Assembly (NCBI GenBank): GCA_020746875.1
Contig: JAGTJL010000024.1
Coordinates: 496,001-560,000 of the forward strand
DNA: 64,000 nt
From: Rhexocercosporidium sp. MPI-PUGE-AT-0058
Taxonomy: Eukaryota; Ascomycota; Leotiomycetes; Helotiales
Reading direction: 5' to 3'
A program made the translations under genes and the position numbers. The stretch's first letter is position 1. Every line of letters starts with the position of its first letter. Positions 21,905 to 33,310 of the stretch are shown piece after piece. The notes under the pieces were generated by a model. It ran no database searches and was not told the origin of the DNA. It saw only the letters and a list, made by a program, of their open reading frames with translations.

Positions 21905-22620
21905 TGGTGGGGCTAGACGTTAGCGGCTTTTGTGTATATTTTACTAATTGCTTAATATCTTAGAAATCTAAATTACAAAGTATTATAGCATAAAGCATTA
22001 CGAAAGCCGAATATATAGCTATTAATTCTGTAATTAAAAAGGCTGTTTATATTAAATAATTCTTAATAGAATTAGGTTATTATGTATAATATGAGAATAG
22101 GCGAGCCAATCAGAATAAGGAAGCGCAGTAGGTGAGAATACGTAATTAAAGAGAGAGAATTACTTACTTGCTTAAAGAGCTAGAAGAGCTCTTCGGTAGT
22201 TATATATAAAATAATAGCTTTTCTAAAAGCTTTTACGATTACGTAATTGAATACGAGTGTAATTTCCCGAAATACGAAGGTAATTTCCGGGCCGCGTAAG
22301 CAGCGGAATCTCCTTCGGCTATTCTAGGGTAAAATCGGCACGAGTTACCGAAGTCAAATCCAACATATAAGATAAATTCCCGATATATACGGATAATAAC
22401 TGAGCTCTCTTATTAGCTAAAACTCTTTAATTCCATAAGAGATTTAAACACATAGCCGTTAAATATTATTATATTAGGAATCTTGTAAATAAGAGCATAA
22501 TTGGCCTTATTTATATTAACACACTAAATCAAAAAGCCGACGGCTTTATAAAAGCACTTAATAAGCCTAAATTTAGTGAATTAATCGAGGATTTATAATT
22601 AACTTAAAAATAAGCTAATT
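21905..22620 (+). mobile_element. Copia RNase H fragment split by a solo LTR
   Basis: The plus strand reads SITKAEYIAINSVIKKAVY up to 22,084, the start of a Ty1/Copia RNase H domain. After the inserted LTR (22,090-22,365) it resumes with IYTDNN, FHKRFKHIAV and then KADGFIKAL near 22,560, the usual end of Copia pol. In-frame stops and high AT content show it is dead. It is the broken 3' part of an element of another or older Copia lineage, inserted in the opposite orientation to the LTR it contains. Confidence 0.8.
22090..22365 (-). repeat. Solo Copia LTR with target duplication TATAA
   Basis: A 276-bp copy of the LTR family also seen at 27,541, 46,962 and 61,165. On the plus strand it starts TATGAGAATAGGCGAGCC and ends GTCAAATCCAACA. 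It is flanked by the direct repeat TATAA (22,085-22,089 and 22,366-22,370), a 5-bp target site duplication. No internal region adjoins it, so it is a solo LTR left by recombination. Confidence 0.9.
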
Positions 22621-23759
22621 AAGACTGATAAAAGTCAAGATTAAAAGCATCGGTTATTCACTCAATTTATTAACAAGGCCTTAATATTTAAGCCTAGCTT
22701 AATTAAGCGCCGTATTAAAAATTGGATTAAGAAGATACCTAATTAGAGCTACTATTAAACTAGCTGTTTAATAGTCTAATCGGTTATTCTGGTTATCCTG
22801 GCATTTTTAAGAGCTCTGATTTAAATCTAGCTCTTATATAAACTAAATTGAAAAAGTGTAACTCAACTGTGAAGGTGTTAAATAAGATCGCTTTTAAAAC
22901 TAGCTTATACTCATCCTCAGGGGTAATTAGTATACAATTCTAGTCCGTGCGAGGTTTATAAAAATCGGATTCTTGGCAATGTTACTTTATAAGATTCCCT
23001 TAGTATTTTATATAGCTTCCTTTTACTTTAATTATTGCTTCATATTTATTAGGCATTTCCTTAATTATTTCTCTGATTCTTTCGGTTATAATTAATTCTT
23101 ATGCCTTTATTATAACTGCTTGTAATTCCTTATAAGATTAATGAATCTTAAGGTAATTCCTATTATCAGTTTTTATATTATTTTAAATCGGTTTAATCGA
23201 GTTTAAATTAAAGAATTCGCTAGCTAAAAGACAATAATAATCTTAATTGCTTTAAATACCGATTTTATGAACTTAAAAGCGTGTCCTCCTGTGTTATTTT
23301 TACTGAAATTAAAGCTTAGGATACTCTTATAAGATCGCTTAAATTTTCGGGATAATAATTCCTAAGTATAATTCAATTTCGCAATATTCTATTATTTACT
23401 CGTTCAAAAGCCCCCGAGCTTAATATTTTATAATTACAGCTTTTTTAACTTTAAATAAATATAACTTCTATTATAAAATATAATTAAACGGTTTCTCCGC
23501 CAGTTACTAAAGAAATTCCTACAAATCTTAGCGAAAAAGATAAGGATTTAATTTTCCTTGTTTTACTCCTAAAAATAATTACAAAGCATAAATTAAGTAA
23601 TTTAAATTAAAGCCAATAAGCAATTATTGAAATTCCTAGGCTTTTCTTATAACTCTCGGCCTTTTCCACGGACTTACTTACTTACTTAATATAACGTAAA
23701 GACTTAAGATAAGCAATTTAAACGATATATTATTAATAATATAATAAATTAAAGCCAAA
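22621..23759. other. AT-rich DNA, no recognisable gene
   Basis: Stop-riddled in all frames. I could not assign it to a transposon family. Scattered CGG and TCGG islands suggest degraded repeats. Confidence 0.4.
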
Positions 23760-26700
23760 TACAGTCAGATTATATTAAATATAATAAATTTAAGAAAATA
23801 ATAATATAATATATTTATTTAATTTATATTATATACTTAATTACTAGCGCTCTAACGGACCCACTTTTATCCCGATCGAGCTTAAAATTAAATATTTATA
23901 TTATTATTAAAGCTATTAATAAAAGTTTAAAAATTTTAAGAATTTTATATTATATATATATACGTTTTTAAAATCTTATAATAAATCTTTTTTAAATATT
24001 TTTATTTTTAAATTCGTTATTAAATATATTATAATTTTTTATAAAAAAAGATTTAAAAGAATATTAATAATATTTATTTTATAATATACTTTTATTTTTG
24101 TAATTATTACTTAAGCTTTTTATAAAGTATTTTTATAATTATTAAGTTAATTATTATATTAATAAATAAATATAAAATTTAATTAATAAAATTAAATTAA
24201 ATAATTTATTTTTATTATATTCTCTTTTAAAATTATATTAAATTCTTTTATTTACTTCTTAAATATAATTTTATAATTATTTTGTTTTTTTATATATTAT
24301 ATTACTTATTTAACGCTAAGCCCCTTTTAATAAATATTTATAAAGCGTAAAGCTTTATTAATATACTTTTATAACGTATTAAAAAGATAAGAATTAAGAG
24401 CTTTAAATATAGTTTATTAAGCTTATAAATAATTAAGTAAATAAATAAATAAAATTAAAAAAGTAAATAAAAAGTAATATATATATATTATTAAAGGTTT
24501 CTTTTTAAATCTATTAATAAAAGTTTTTATAATACGCTTAATATATTTTAATTAAGTTTAATTTATAATAAAACTTTAATATAAAAAAACACTTATAATC
24601 TCTTATTAAAAGTAACTTTTTTAAAGTTAACTTTTATTTAAAAAAGTCTTTATAATTAATAAGAATTCTTATTAAATAATAAATAAAAGCTTTTCTTAAA
24701 AGTTAAAAAAAAATATTAATATACTTCTTTTTTATTTTATTAATATATTTAATAATAAAATACTTTTTATTTATAAAATATTAATAATTATATAACTTTT
24801 AAAAGCTATTTATTAAGTAATAAATAACTTCTTTTAATAAAGATTTATTTAATTTCTTTTAATACTTTTTTTATTATAATTTTTTTAATTCTTTTCTTAT
24901 TAAAATAATCCTTAATTATTACTTTAATAGTTTTCTTAATTTTATAATTAATCTCTTAAAAAATACTTATTAACTTACGAGCTTTTTTAATTTTAAAAAT
25001 ATTAAAAAAAAAGTAAATATTTTATAAAGTAAATTAATTAATAAGTATTTTCTAAAAGAAAAAATATAATTAAAAGACTTACTTTTTAAAATAAAAGAAT
25101 TCCTCTTTTATTAAAATTTATAATAAAAGCGTTTAAAGCTTTACTTCCCTTATTAACGTAAGCACTTAATTAATTAAAAATAAAAACAGCTATTTTATTA
25201 AGGTACTTTTATTTAAATATATTAATAGTTTCTTTAACTTACTTAAATAGTTATTATATATTTCGGTAGTCCTTAAAAGACTACTTATTAAAATATATAA
25301 TAATTACTTAAGTAAGTCGAAGAGGCTATTAATATATTTAAAAAAAAAAGCATTTTAATAAAGTAATTGTCTTTGTTTTTAATTAATTAAGTGCTTACGC
25401 TAATAAAAGAAGTAAAGCTTTAAACGCTTTTATTATAAATTTTAATAAAAAAGAAATTTTTTTATTTTAAAAAATAAGTCTTTTAATTATACTTTTTTTT
25501 TAAGAAATACTTATTAATTAATTTATTTTATAAAATACTTATTTTCTTCTTAATATCTTTAAAATTAAAAGAGCTTATAAATTAATAAGTATTTTTTAAG
25601 AGCTTAATTATAAAGTTAAGAAAACTATTAAAATAATAATTAAGAGTTATTTTAATAAAAAAAGAATTAAAAAAACTATAATAAAAAAAGTATTAAAAGA
25701 AATTAAATAAATCTTTATTAAAAGAAGTTATTTATTACTTAATAAATAGCTTTTAAAAGTTATATAATTATTAATATTTTATAAATAAAAAGTATTTTAT
25801 TATTAAGTATATTAATAAAATAAAAAAAAGTATATTAATATTTTTTTTAATTTTTAAAAAAAGCTTTTACTTATTATTTAATAAGAATTCTTATTAATTA
25901 TAAAGACTTTTTTAAATAAAAATTAATTTTAAAAGAATTACTTTTAATAAAAGATTATAAATATCTTTTTATATTAAAGTTTTATTATAAATTAAACTTA
26001 ATTAAAATATATTAAGCGTATTATAAAAACCTTTATTAATAAATTTAAAAAGAAACTTTTAATAATATACGTATATTACTTTTTATTTATTCTTTTAATT
26101 TTATTTATTTATTTACTTAATTACTTATAAGCTTAGCAAGCTATATTTAAAGCTCTTAATTCTTATCCTCTTAATATATTATAAAGATATATTAATAAAG
26201 CTTTACGCTTTATAAATGCTTACCGAAAAGGGCTTAGCGTTAAATAAGTAACGTAATATATAAAAAAACAAAATAATTATAAAATTATATTTAAAAAGTA
26301 AATAAAAGAATTTAATATAATTTTAAAAGAGAATATAATAAAAATAAATTATTTAATTTAATTTTATTAATTAAATTTTATATTTATTTATTAATATAAT
26401 AATTAACTTAATAATTATAAAAGTATTTTATAAAGAATTTAAATAATAATTAAAAAAGTAAAAGTATATTATAAAGTAAGTCTTATTAATATTTTTTGAA
26501 ATCTTTTTTTATAAAAAATTATAATATATTTAATAATAAATTTAAAAATAAAAATATTTAAAAAAGATTTATTATAAGATTTTAAAAACGTATATATATA
26601 TAATATAAAATTCTTAAAATTTTTAAACTTTTATTAATAATCTTAATAATAATATAAGTATTTAATCTTAAGCTTAATCGGAACAAAAGTAAGTCCGTTA

Positions 26701-26793
26701 AAGCGTTAATAATTAAATATATAATATAAATTAGACAGATATATTATATTACTATTTTCTTAAATTTACTATATTTAATGCGATCTGACTGTA
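23760..26793. repeat. 3,034-bp palindrome with TA at both ends
   Basis: The two halves are inverted copies with no spacer: the centre lies at about 25,276, around AGTCCTTAAAAGACT. The outer ends read TACAGTCAGAT (left) and ATCTGACTGTA (right). Arms are about 1,517 bp each. They can be followed against each other throughout, for example GCTAAGCCCCTTTT near 24,310 against its complement near 26,230, and the differences I compared are almost all transitions. It is extremely AT-rich and has no coding potential. The TA-CAGT ends resemble the Tc1/mariner ends at 12,408, so a foldback or MITE-like derivative is plausible. Confidence 0.85.
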
Positions 26794-26819
26794 CTTTACA
26801 AAAGATCTGTGCCGCACCC

Positions 26820-27270
26820 TCTTCAGCGAGTCCACGAAAAGGCAAATACTTCAAGTCGATTCTACTTAAGGAGAAAGATATCAAGCGTATCTTCGCGTTT
26901 GTTTCTTAATCATAAGTTAATCGAACAAAATCTTGGGCCCGATTAAAGCGGAAAGTCATCTCCTAGCCTTAACAACTACGATTCGTCGCGTTATAAAACA
27001 ATACGGTTTACCGACGTTGTGTTGCTTGCCGTCGTCCCTTTATGTCTAAAAAGCAAGCTGCAAAGAGACTGGCTTTCGCGTTGAAATGTCGGTAGTAAGG
27101 AACATCTGATTAGAAGCGTGTTATTTAGAGTGATAAGACTACTTTTGAGACGGGGAAGCGAAAACGAATTTAAATTACGCGTCGGCCAAAGAAAAGGAAC
27201 TATTTAGACTGTATTCAATCAGTTTATCGAAGTAGAAGAGTTAGTGTGATAGTTTGCGGAGTAAGCCCTT
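26820..27270 (+). mobile_element. Tc1-type transposase fragment
   Basis: The plus strand translates, with stops, to TTIRRVIKQYGLP (second helix-turn-helix region), KKQAAKRLAFALK, KRVI then SDKTTFETGKRKR (first catalytic Asp region, SDE changed to SDK) and TRRPKKRNYLDCIQSVYRS. These are in the correct order for a Tc1-family DDE transposase. The 3' half with the other catalytic residues is absent. It begins directly beside the right end of the large palindrome. Confidence 0.75.
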
Positions 27271-27540
27271 ACCCCCCTTTCCGGCCACCATTTACACCAA
27301 AAATAGCAATTTTTGACCCTTGCAATTTCTATTAAATTTTAATAAAAACGTCTAAAACTTTAAAATATACTTATTATACTTTTTTCATTAATATTATAAT
27401 TCGAGGGCTAATATAGATTATATAATATTTTATAATTATAAAACAAAAAACTTTACATTAAAAAAAGCAAAAAAACCCTTTTATATAAATTTATATTAAA
27501 AAAAGACCATTAAAAATCATATAACGTATATAATAGATAT

Positions 27541-27857
27541 TGTTGGATTTGACTTCGGTAACTCGTGCCGATTTTACCCTAGAATAGCCGAAGGAGTTTC
27601 CACTACTTACGCGGCCCGGAAATTACCTTCGTATTCCGGGAAATTACGCTCGTATTCAATTACGTAGCTTATATAAGCTACGTAATCAGTTACGTAATCG
27701 TAAAAGCTTCTAGAAAAGCTATTATTTTATATATAACTACCGAAGAGCTCTTCTAGCTCTTTAAGTAAGCAAGCAAGTAAACAATTCTACTTTGTCTTTG
27801 ATCACGTGTCCTCACCTACTGCGCTTCCTCATTCTGATTGGCTCGCCTATTCTCACA
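27541..27857 (+). repeat. Solo Copia LTR with target duplication GATAT
   Basis: A 317-bp LTR reading TGTTGGATTTGACTTCGG at its start and CGCCTATTCTCACA at its end on the plus strand, the least altered copy in the window. It is flanked by GATAT (27,536-27,540 and 27,858-27,862). No internal element sequence adjoins either side. Confidence 0.92.
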
Positions 27858-28279
27858 GATATATATTAATTAGTATACATAAGATTCAGTAGTTACTATT
27901 AATAGTTCTTATATAAATAAGTAGTTTATAAAACCTCATATAAATAATTTGTATGACAGAATTTATTTACATATTTACATAAGAACTACTAATATAAAAT
28001 ACTTGAAATTTTGAAATTGCATTGAAGACAGTATATCAAAAGATAATTCAAACGAGTTAACTAGAATAGACTAGAATATGAATAACAGATATTTGGCTTA
28101 AATAGAATAACTATTTTAGTTAGTTGATTAGTTATTCAACTATTCAATTCTATTTTTAGAAATAATATAAGATATAAGACTTTTAGTAATTAAGGCTATA
28201 ATTAATTAAATAACTAATTAATATAATAAATAATTAACTAAATAACTAAGTAATTCTTCTCTTTAATATAAAAAGGATT

Positions 28280-30900
28280 ATCTTTTATATTTAAGCCTTT
28301 TATTACCGCTTTATATTCTTTTCCTTTTTCGTCGTCTAATATTCCTTAACTTTTTAGACAAATTATCTTTTCAAAAGTCTCTTTATTAAGTCTATTACTT
28401 AGCTTAAATATAATTAAAGCCTTTTAGTTAAAACTCGTCTACTAGAGGCCGAGCTAGCTGGAATTTATAAATATTTTCTAGCAACTTAAGATAATATTTT
28501 TATACTTCTCTTTATTGAATCGCCAGTAATTTAAAGGCCTTATTTTTAACTATATATATTAGCTTTAATATTAATTATAATGTAAAAGATAAATTTGCTT
28601 ACGTTTTTATTAGCCTCTTTTCGCTTAAGTAAGCGGTTATTTCGTCTTCTTCTAAGTCGTCGTCGTCACTAGCGTATATACCTAGTTCGTTTATATCTTC
28701 GGCGTTATATATATTGATATCTCCGTCGCTATCGATTATAAGATCATCTCGTAAATAATCTGCTTTATAACTATATAATATTAATAAGTTAATTTATTAT
28801 ATTAAAGAAAAGGATTTACTTACACGTTAAAATTAGTCTTTAAGCGAGCTTTAATATCGCTAATAAAACCAGCAAAAAAGCCTAAAGCTTTAAGACCTTC
28901 TTTGAGTCTAAAGTCAAGAATTAAAAGTATATAAAAGTTTTTACTCTTATTATTTAAAATTCCTAATCGAAGGTAGTATTTCCGAAGCTTTGCTATACCG
29001 CTATTAATAGCATCGATAAACAGCTTATCTTATTAAAAGTTAATATATTATTAATTTATGAATAATAAAAGAATAAACTTACTCGGAAATTAACTTTAAA
29101 ATTCTCTAATTTCATATATATAAGAAATACCTCTGGAATAATATAATAAATTGTCGGGTATTTCTCGGCTGGTAATTTCGTAATAGCTAATATAACTAAT
29201 ACATTGTCTAGCTACGTGATTTCAATATCCGTAAGTAATAATAAGCTATTTATAATTAAAGTTAAGGTATTAATACTAGCTTTAATTAGTTCCTCAAAGT
29301 ATAAGAAATTCTTTAATATATAATATATCAAAAACCACCTTGTTTTTTGATCTATTTTTAATTAATATATAATATATAATAAATAATAAATAATAAAGAA
29401 CTTACCGAGTTGAGGAAACATAGGCTTTTCAATATTATGTGCTTTTATTTGAGCTTGTAATATTCGCTTATTATCTTGCCCGTATTTAAAACTAATTATG
29501 ATCTTCCGGATTTTTTTTCAAATTGAAAAGTCTAAATAAAATTAATATATTTTACTTAATAAGTTAAAGAATATAATTACTTACTTGTTTCTTGATCTTC
29601 TTCGTTATTTTTAACGTTATATATATCGTTTAATTAAAAATTATTATAATCTCTTTTAATAAGACTTTTTAATATATCTTAAACGACTAAATTAAGCACG
29701 TAAGCGATATACGGCGTATCTCCTTGAAATTTAATAACTTCTTTAGTATAATACTTAATAAACGCCGTAATTAAAGTATCGTTTGAAGAAGCGTTATCTC
29801 GAGTTATATTAAATATAATTAATAATTAATAATTAATTATTAATATTAAAATAATAAAAAACTTGCGTTATAATATTATACTCGATATTAAAGTCTTTTA
29901 AAGCTTCTAATAAGACTTTATTTATATAAACCCCTGATTATTTCTCGGCTAAATCTCGTATAACTAATAACTTAGAGTTTATATTAAACTCGGCGTCGAT
30001 CTAATGATTATAAAATCAGTTAATAATTAAGTAATTAAATATAAATATTAAAACTTATATTATAATTCCTAAATAAGCGTCTTAATTTATAGCCGTCCAA
30101 GCGTTTAAAGTAAGAGAAAAACCTTCTTAAGATTCTTTTTACTTAATTAATAAGTCTTTAATAAGGCTTTTAGTATTATTGAATTAAAACGTAAATTCGT
30201 GAGTTAAAACTTGAAAATATAATAAAAGTACTTCGCTATAATAAATAAATAATTATTAATTTTATATAAAAGATTATAAATACTAAATAATATAAATACG
30301 CAAGTATTCTTCGGAAACTAAGTATAGTTACCGCTCGAAACAATATATTATTGGATATAATAAAATTAAAAAGTAATTTCTTAAAATGACTTATAATAAA
30401 AGTCTTAGCTTCTTCTTCTTCTTCTTCTAATTAGTCGATTCTTTATCTCTTATTAAAAGATTGCTCTAAGGTTAATTAACTAGAGTTTTAGGCCATAGAA
30501 TCCGGTATAATTGACCCTTTATAAATTAGTAATTATTTAATAATAAATCAATAAGTTAATAAAATTACTTACTAAGATTAATATAGTTTTTTAAAACTTT
30601 TATATTAATAGCTTTATAAACGAATCGAAAGTAACTATAATAATTATTAATAAGAGAGTTAACTTTTTAATTAATCTACTTTTTATTATAATTAATAATT
30701 AATAATTATCTTTTTAAAATATAATAGAATTGCTTACGTACACTCTTTTACTAAATACTTAATAATAACAGCTCGACAATTTTCTAACTTTTCCGGATTT
30801 AGCTTAGCGGGATCGAGAGTCTTTTCTAAGTATTTATACTGAAATAAAAGAGCTTATTGATTTAGAAGATTAAGCGTATAACCGAATTTTATTTGATATT
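28280..30900 (-). mobile_element. hAT transposase relic
   Basis: Minus-strand translation, broken by stops, gives SRDNASSNDTLI then a PYIAYVLNLVV segment near 29,700-29,850, the second catalytic region and insertion boundary of hAT transposases. Towards the 3' end it gives FINSSS/QLARP and the dimerisation tail near 28,280-28,470, which aligns with the fragment at 21,200. Ends and target duplication could not be located, so the limits are approximate. A TA microsatellite lies just outside, near 30,945. Confidence 0.75.
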
Positions 30901-30944
30901 AAGGGTAAATTTAAATATTTTTGAGATATTTTTAAGATAAATGT

Positions 30945-30968
30945 AATATATATATATATATATATATA
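30945..30968. repeat. (TA)n microsatellite
   Basis: About twelve uninterrupted TA dinucleotides, the longest simple repeat noticed in the window. Confidence 0.8.
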
Positions 30969-31479
30969 AGTAGTTAAAGTATATGTAATATATATAAGTA
31001 GTTGTTATAATAATAATCGATATATTATAAAAGTAATTATTTTAAAGTAAAAGAAAAGTCAACTTTAAGTACGAAATCAAGTGTTTATATAAAGAAATAA
31101 ATAATCTTTTAAGAATCTAGTATATTCTAATGATTTATAAGATTAATTATAATCGAATATACTAGTATTTAATCGATTATAATTACTAATAATTATATTT
31201 GTAATTAATAACGTTAGAATAAATAAGATTTTACGAGTCGATTCTCGAAGGTTTCTTATAGCTGGCCTCGCTTAATAAGTCCCCCTACTACTATTTGGAC
31301 TACTCCTATATTTGGACTACCTCGCTTAACATACTGTTAGTTTTACTTACTTACCTTTAATAATTAATAACTATTCTATTCTCTTATCGATTTTCTTAAT
31401 TTTTTGGAATCTAAATTAAAAAGATGATAAAGCTTAAATATATTAAGCATGATATACTTTAAGTAATTGATGCGGTCAA

Positions 31480-32800
31480 AAACAGCAAGTCCGAACGATA
31501 CGCCTGAATTGAATAAGGTATTCCGAGGTCTATTCTTAAATATTATATTCATAACTTAAATACCTATTAGGAGGCTACTAGTTACTTGCAAAGGCTACCC
31601 ACGGTGTTAGAGGACCGCCTTACGTACTGGATTTTGACTTTAAAAAACACTAAGGTTTAGTATTACTTATGCGCAAATACGGCTTTTTAAAGAACGGCTT
31701 TCTGTATTTTAAGAGGATATTCGTTTACTCGGAAAACGATAAGTATAACGGTTTTTTAAGGGAAATGTTATTCTAAGTATTAAGAAGTAATATTTTATTA
31801 ATTTTATACGTATTAATAACGTAATATTTAATATTATTAAGCTGTAATTTTAGAAATTATAGATTCTTGTTATTAAGGCAGTTTTACTTAAAAATTAATA
31901 GAATATGAACGAGGTAAGGATTTTAAAAGGCCTTGGAATTAATAGCTTGGTTATCGGCTATAAAATCCGACGTTTTATATAACGAAAACAGCATAATTCC
32001 CGGAATTAAGCTTCTTTTATTAAATATATTTCTGCAACTAATAAAAAAATCACTTTACTTATAAAATATAAGGGAAAATTGGTTTAATAATAATAGTTTT
32101 TAGTAAATATTAATAAATTTAAGAAATAGAAGTTCATAATAATAAAGAGTAAATAAACAAATAATATTACTGCATTGAAATAACTAAAAAAGGTCTTTAT
32201 CTCTTAAACGCAGCCACGTAATTAAAAACCCCGATTACTAATCTTAAACGGCTATAGAAGTCATAAGATTACGGAATTCATGAATATAATATATTTTTAT
32301 TATTTTTACTTATATATACGTCGCATGTCTTATAACCTTTGGATTTATCCATTTTCTCTCTTCTTAAGGTATCTTACCGGAAATACCTTAATCTTTTGGC
32401 ATTAATAACTAATTCTACCTCAATTAGCAAGCGTAACTTCTTGATATATTATTACTGTCGTATAGGCACGGGCAGCTGCTCTATTAGCACTGCATATGAC
32501 CTAATTAGGTTCTGCCTTTATAGACCGCCTTCAGGAGAACAGCTGACTCTTGATTTTTTTTATAATTTTAAAATAAGGAATAACTTTAATTCAACTTAAA
32601 CTGCTCGCAGTGCTTTAATCCACTTCTACATTATAATTATAAGCCCTGTTAACGAAGCTATTAAGTTAGTATTTTTCCTTTTATGCGTAATTAATTTAAA
32701 TAAAGCCTACGAGGTAAGTTTGTAGGTAGAGAATATCTGCTGTATACTATAAAGCTTTGACTTTACTACGGAATGCAATTCATACCGCTGTTTCCATTAA
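31480..32800 (+). mobile_element. pogo/Fot1-type transposase relic
   Basis: Plus-strand translation keeps YTSHVL then PLDLSIFSLLKVSYRKY and NSTSISKRNFL around 32,300-32,460. This is the 'HTSHLLQPLDVGCFSPLK' region of fungal pogo/Fot1 (DDE_1, CENP-B-like) transposases. Upstream, near 31,590, TVLEDRLTYWI looks like the N-terminal helix-turn-helix region. One stop-free stretch at 32,339-32,599 is a remnant of this transposase and not a gene. Ends not determined. Confidence 0.7.
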
Positions 32801-33310
32801 CTCTTTATTAAACTCTTAACAAGTATAAAGTCGTGCAACTAGACTCGACACTTCTCTAAGCCTTTCTTCTTTATTTTAATCACTCGAAGCTCTCGAGAGC
32901 AACTCCTTCGCTGTAACAGACTTAACTTTAGTCTCTTTTTAAATAATCGAACTCCGCTTAATTACGATAAGCGTACTTAAACCCTTTAGTATCAGGTATT
33001 TAAATATTTTTATTTCTTTTATAAGATATAGAAGTTAATAAACCTTACGTTATCAGTTGCTCCTAACCTCCTCGACAACGAGTCGAAGCAGTTAACATCA
33101 GTAAAAAATTTCGCGGACGCCCAGAAACGAATCCGCTATTTTCGCTATTTTCGTCAAAAAGCCGCTTTTAACGCTTAAAGCCACCTTTTTAAATTTTAAT
33201 CGGTCGCTGGTATTAAAAGCGCTAGTTTATTTTAATAAACGCTAAGCTTAATTAATTAATTTTTATAAATATAATTTAAATATTAAAATATTATATTTTT
33301 AAAAAGAATA

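Noticed and set aside
23760..26793. Palindrome as a tail-to-tail pair of LTR elements
   Set aside because: No LTR, primer-binding site, polypurine tract or pol motif can be seen in either arm, and there is no spacer.
32339..32599. 86-codon open frame as a gene
   Set aside because: It translates to the PLD-SIFS-LK region of a pogo/Fot1 transposase and belongs to that relic.
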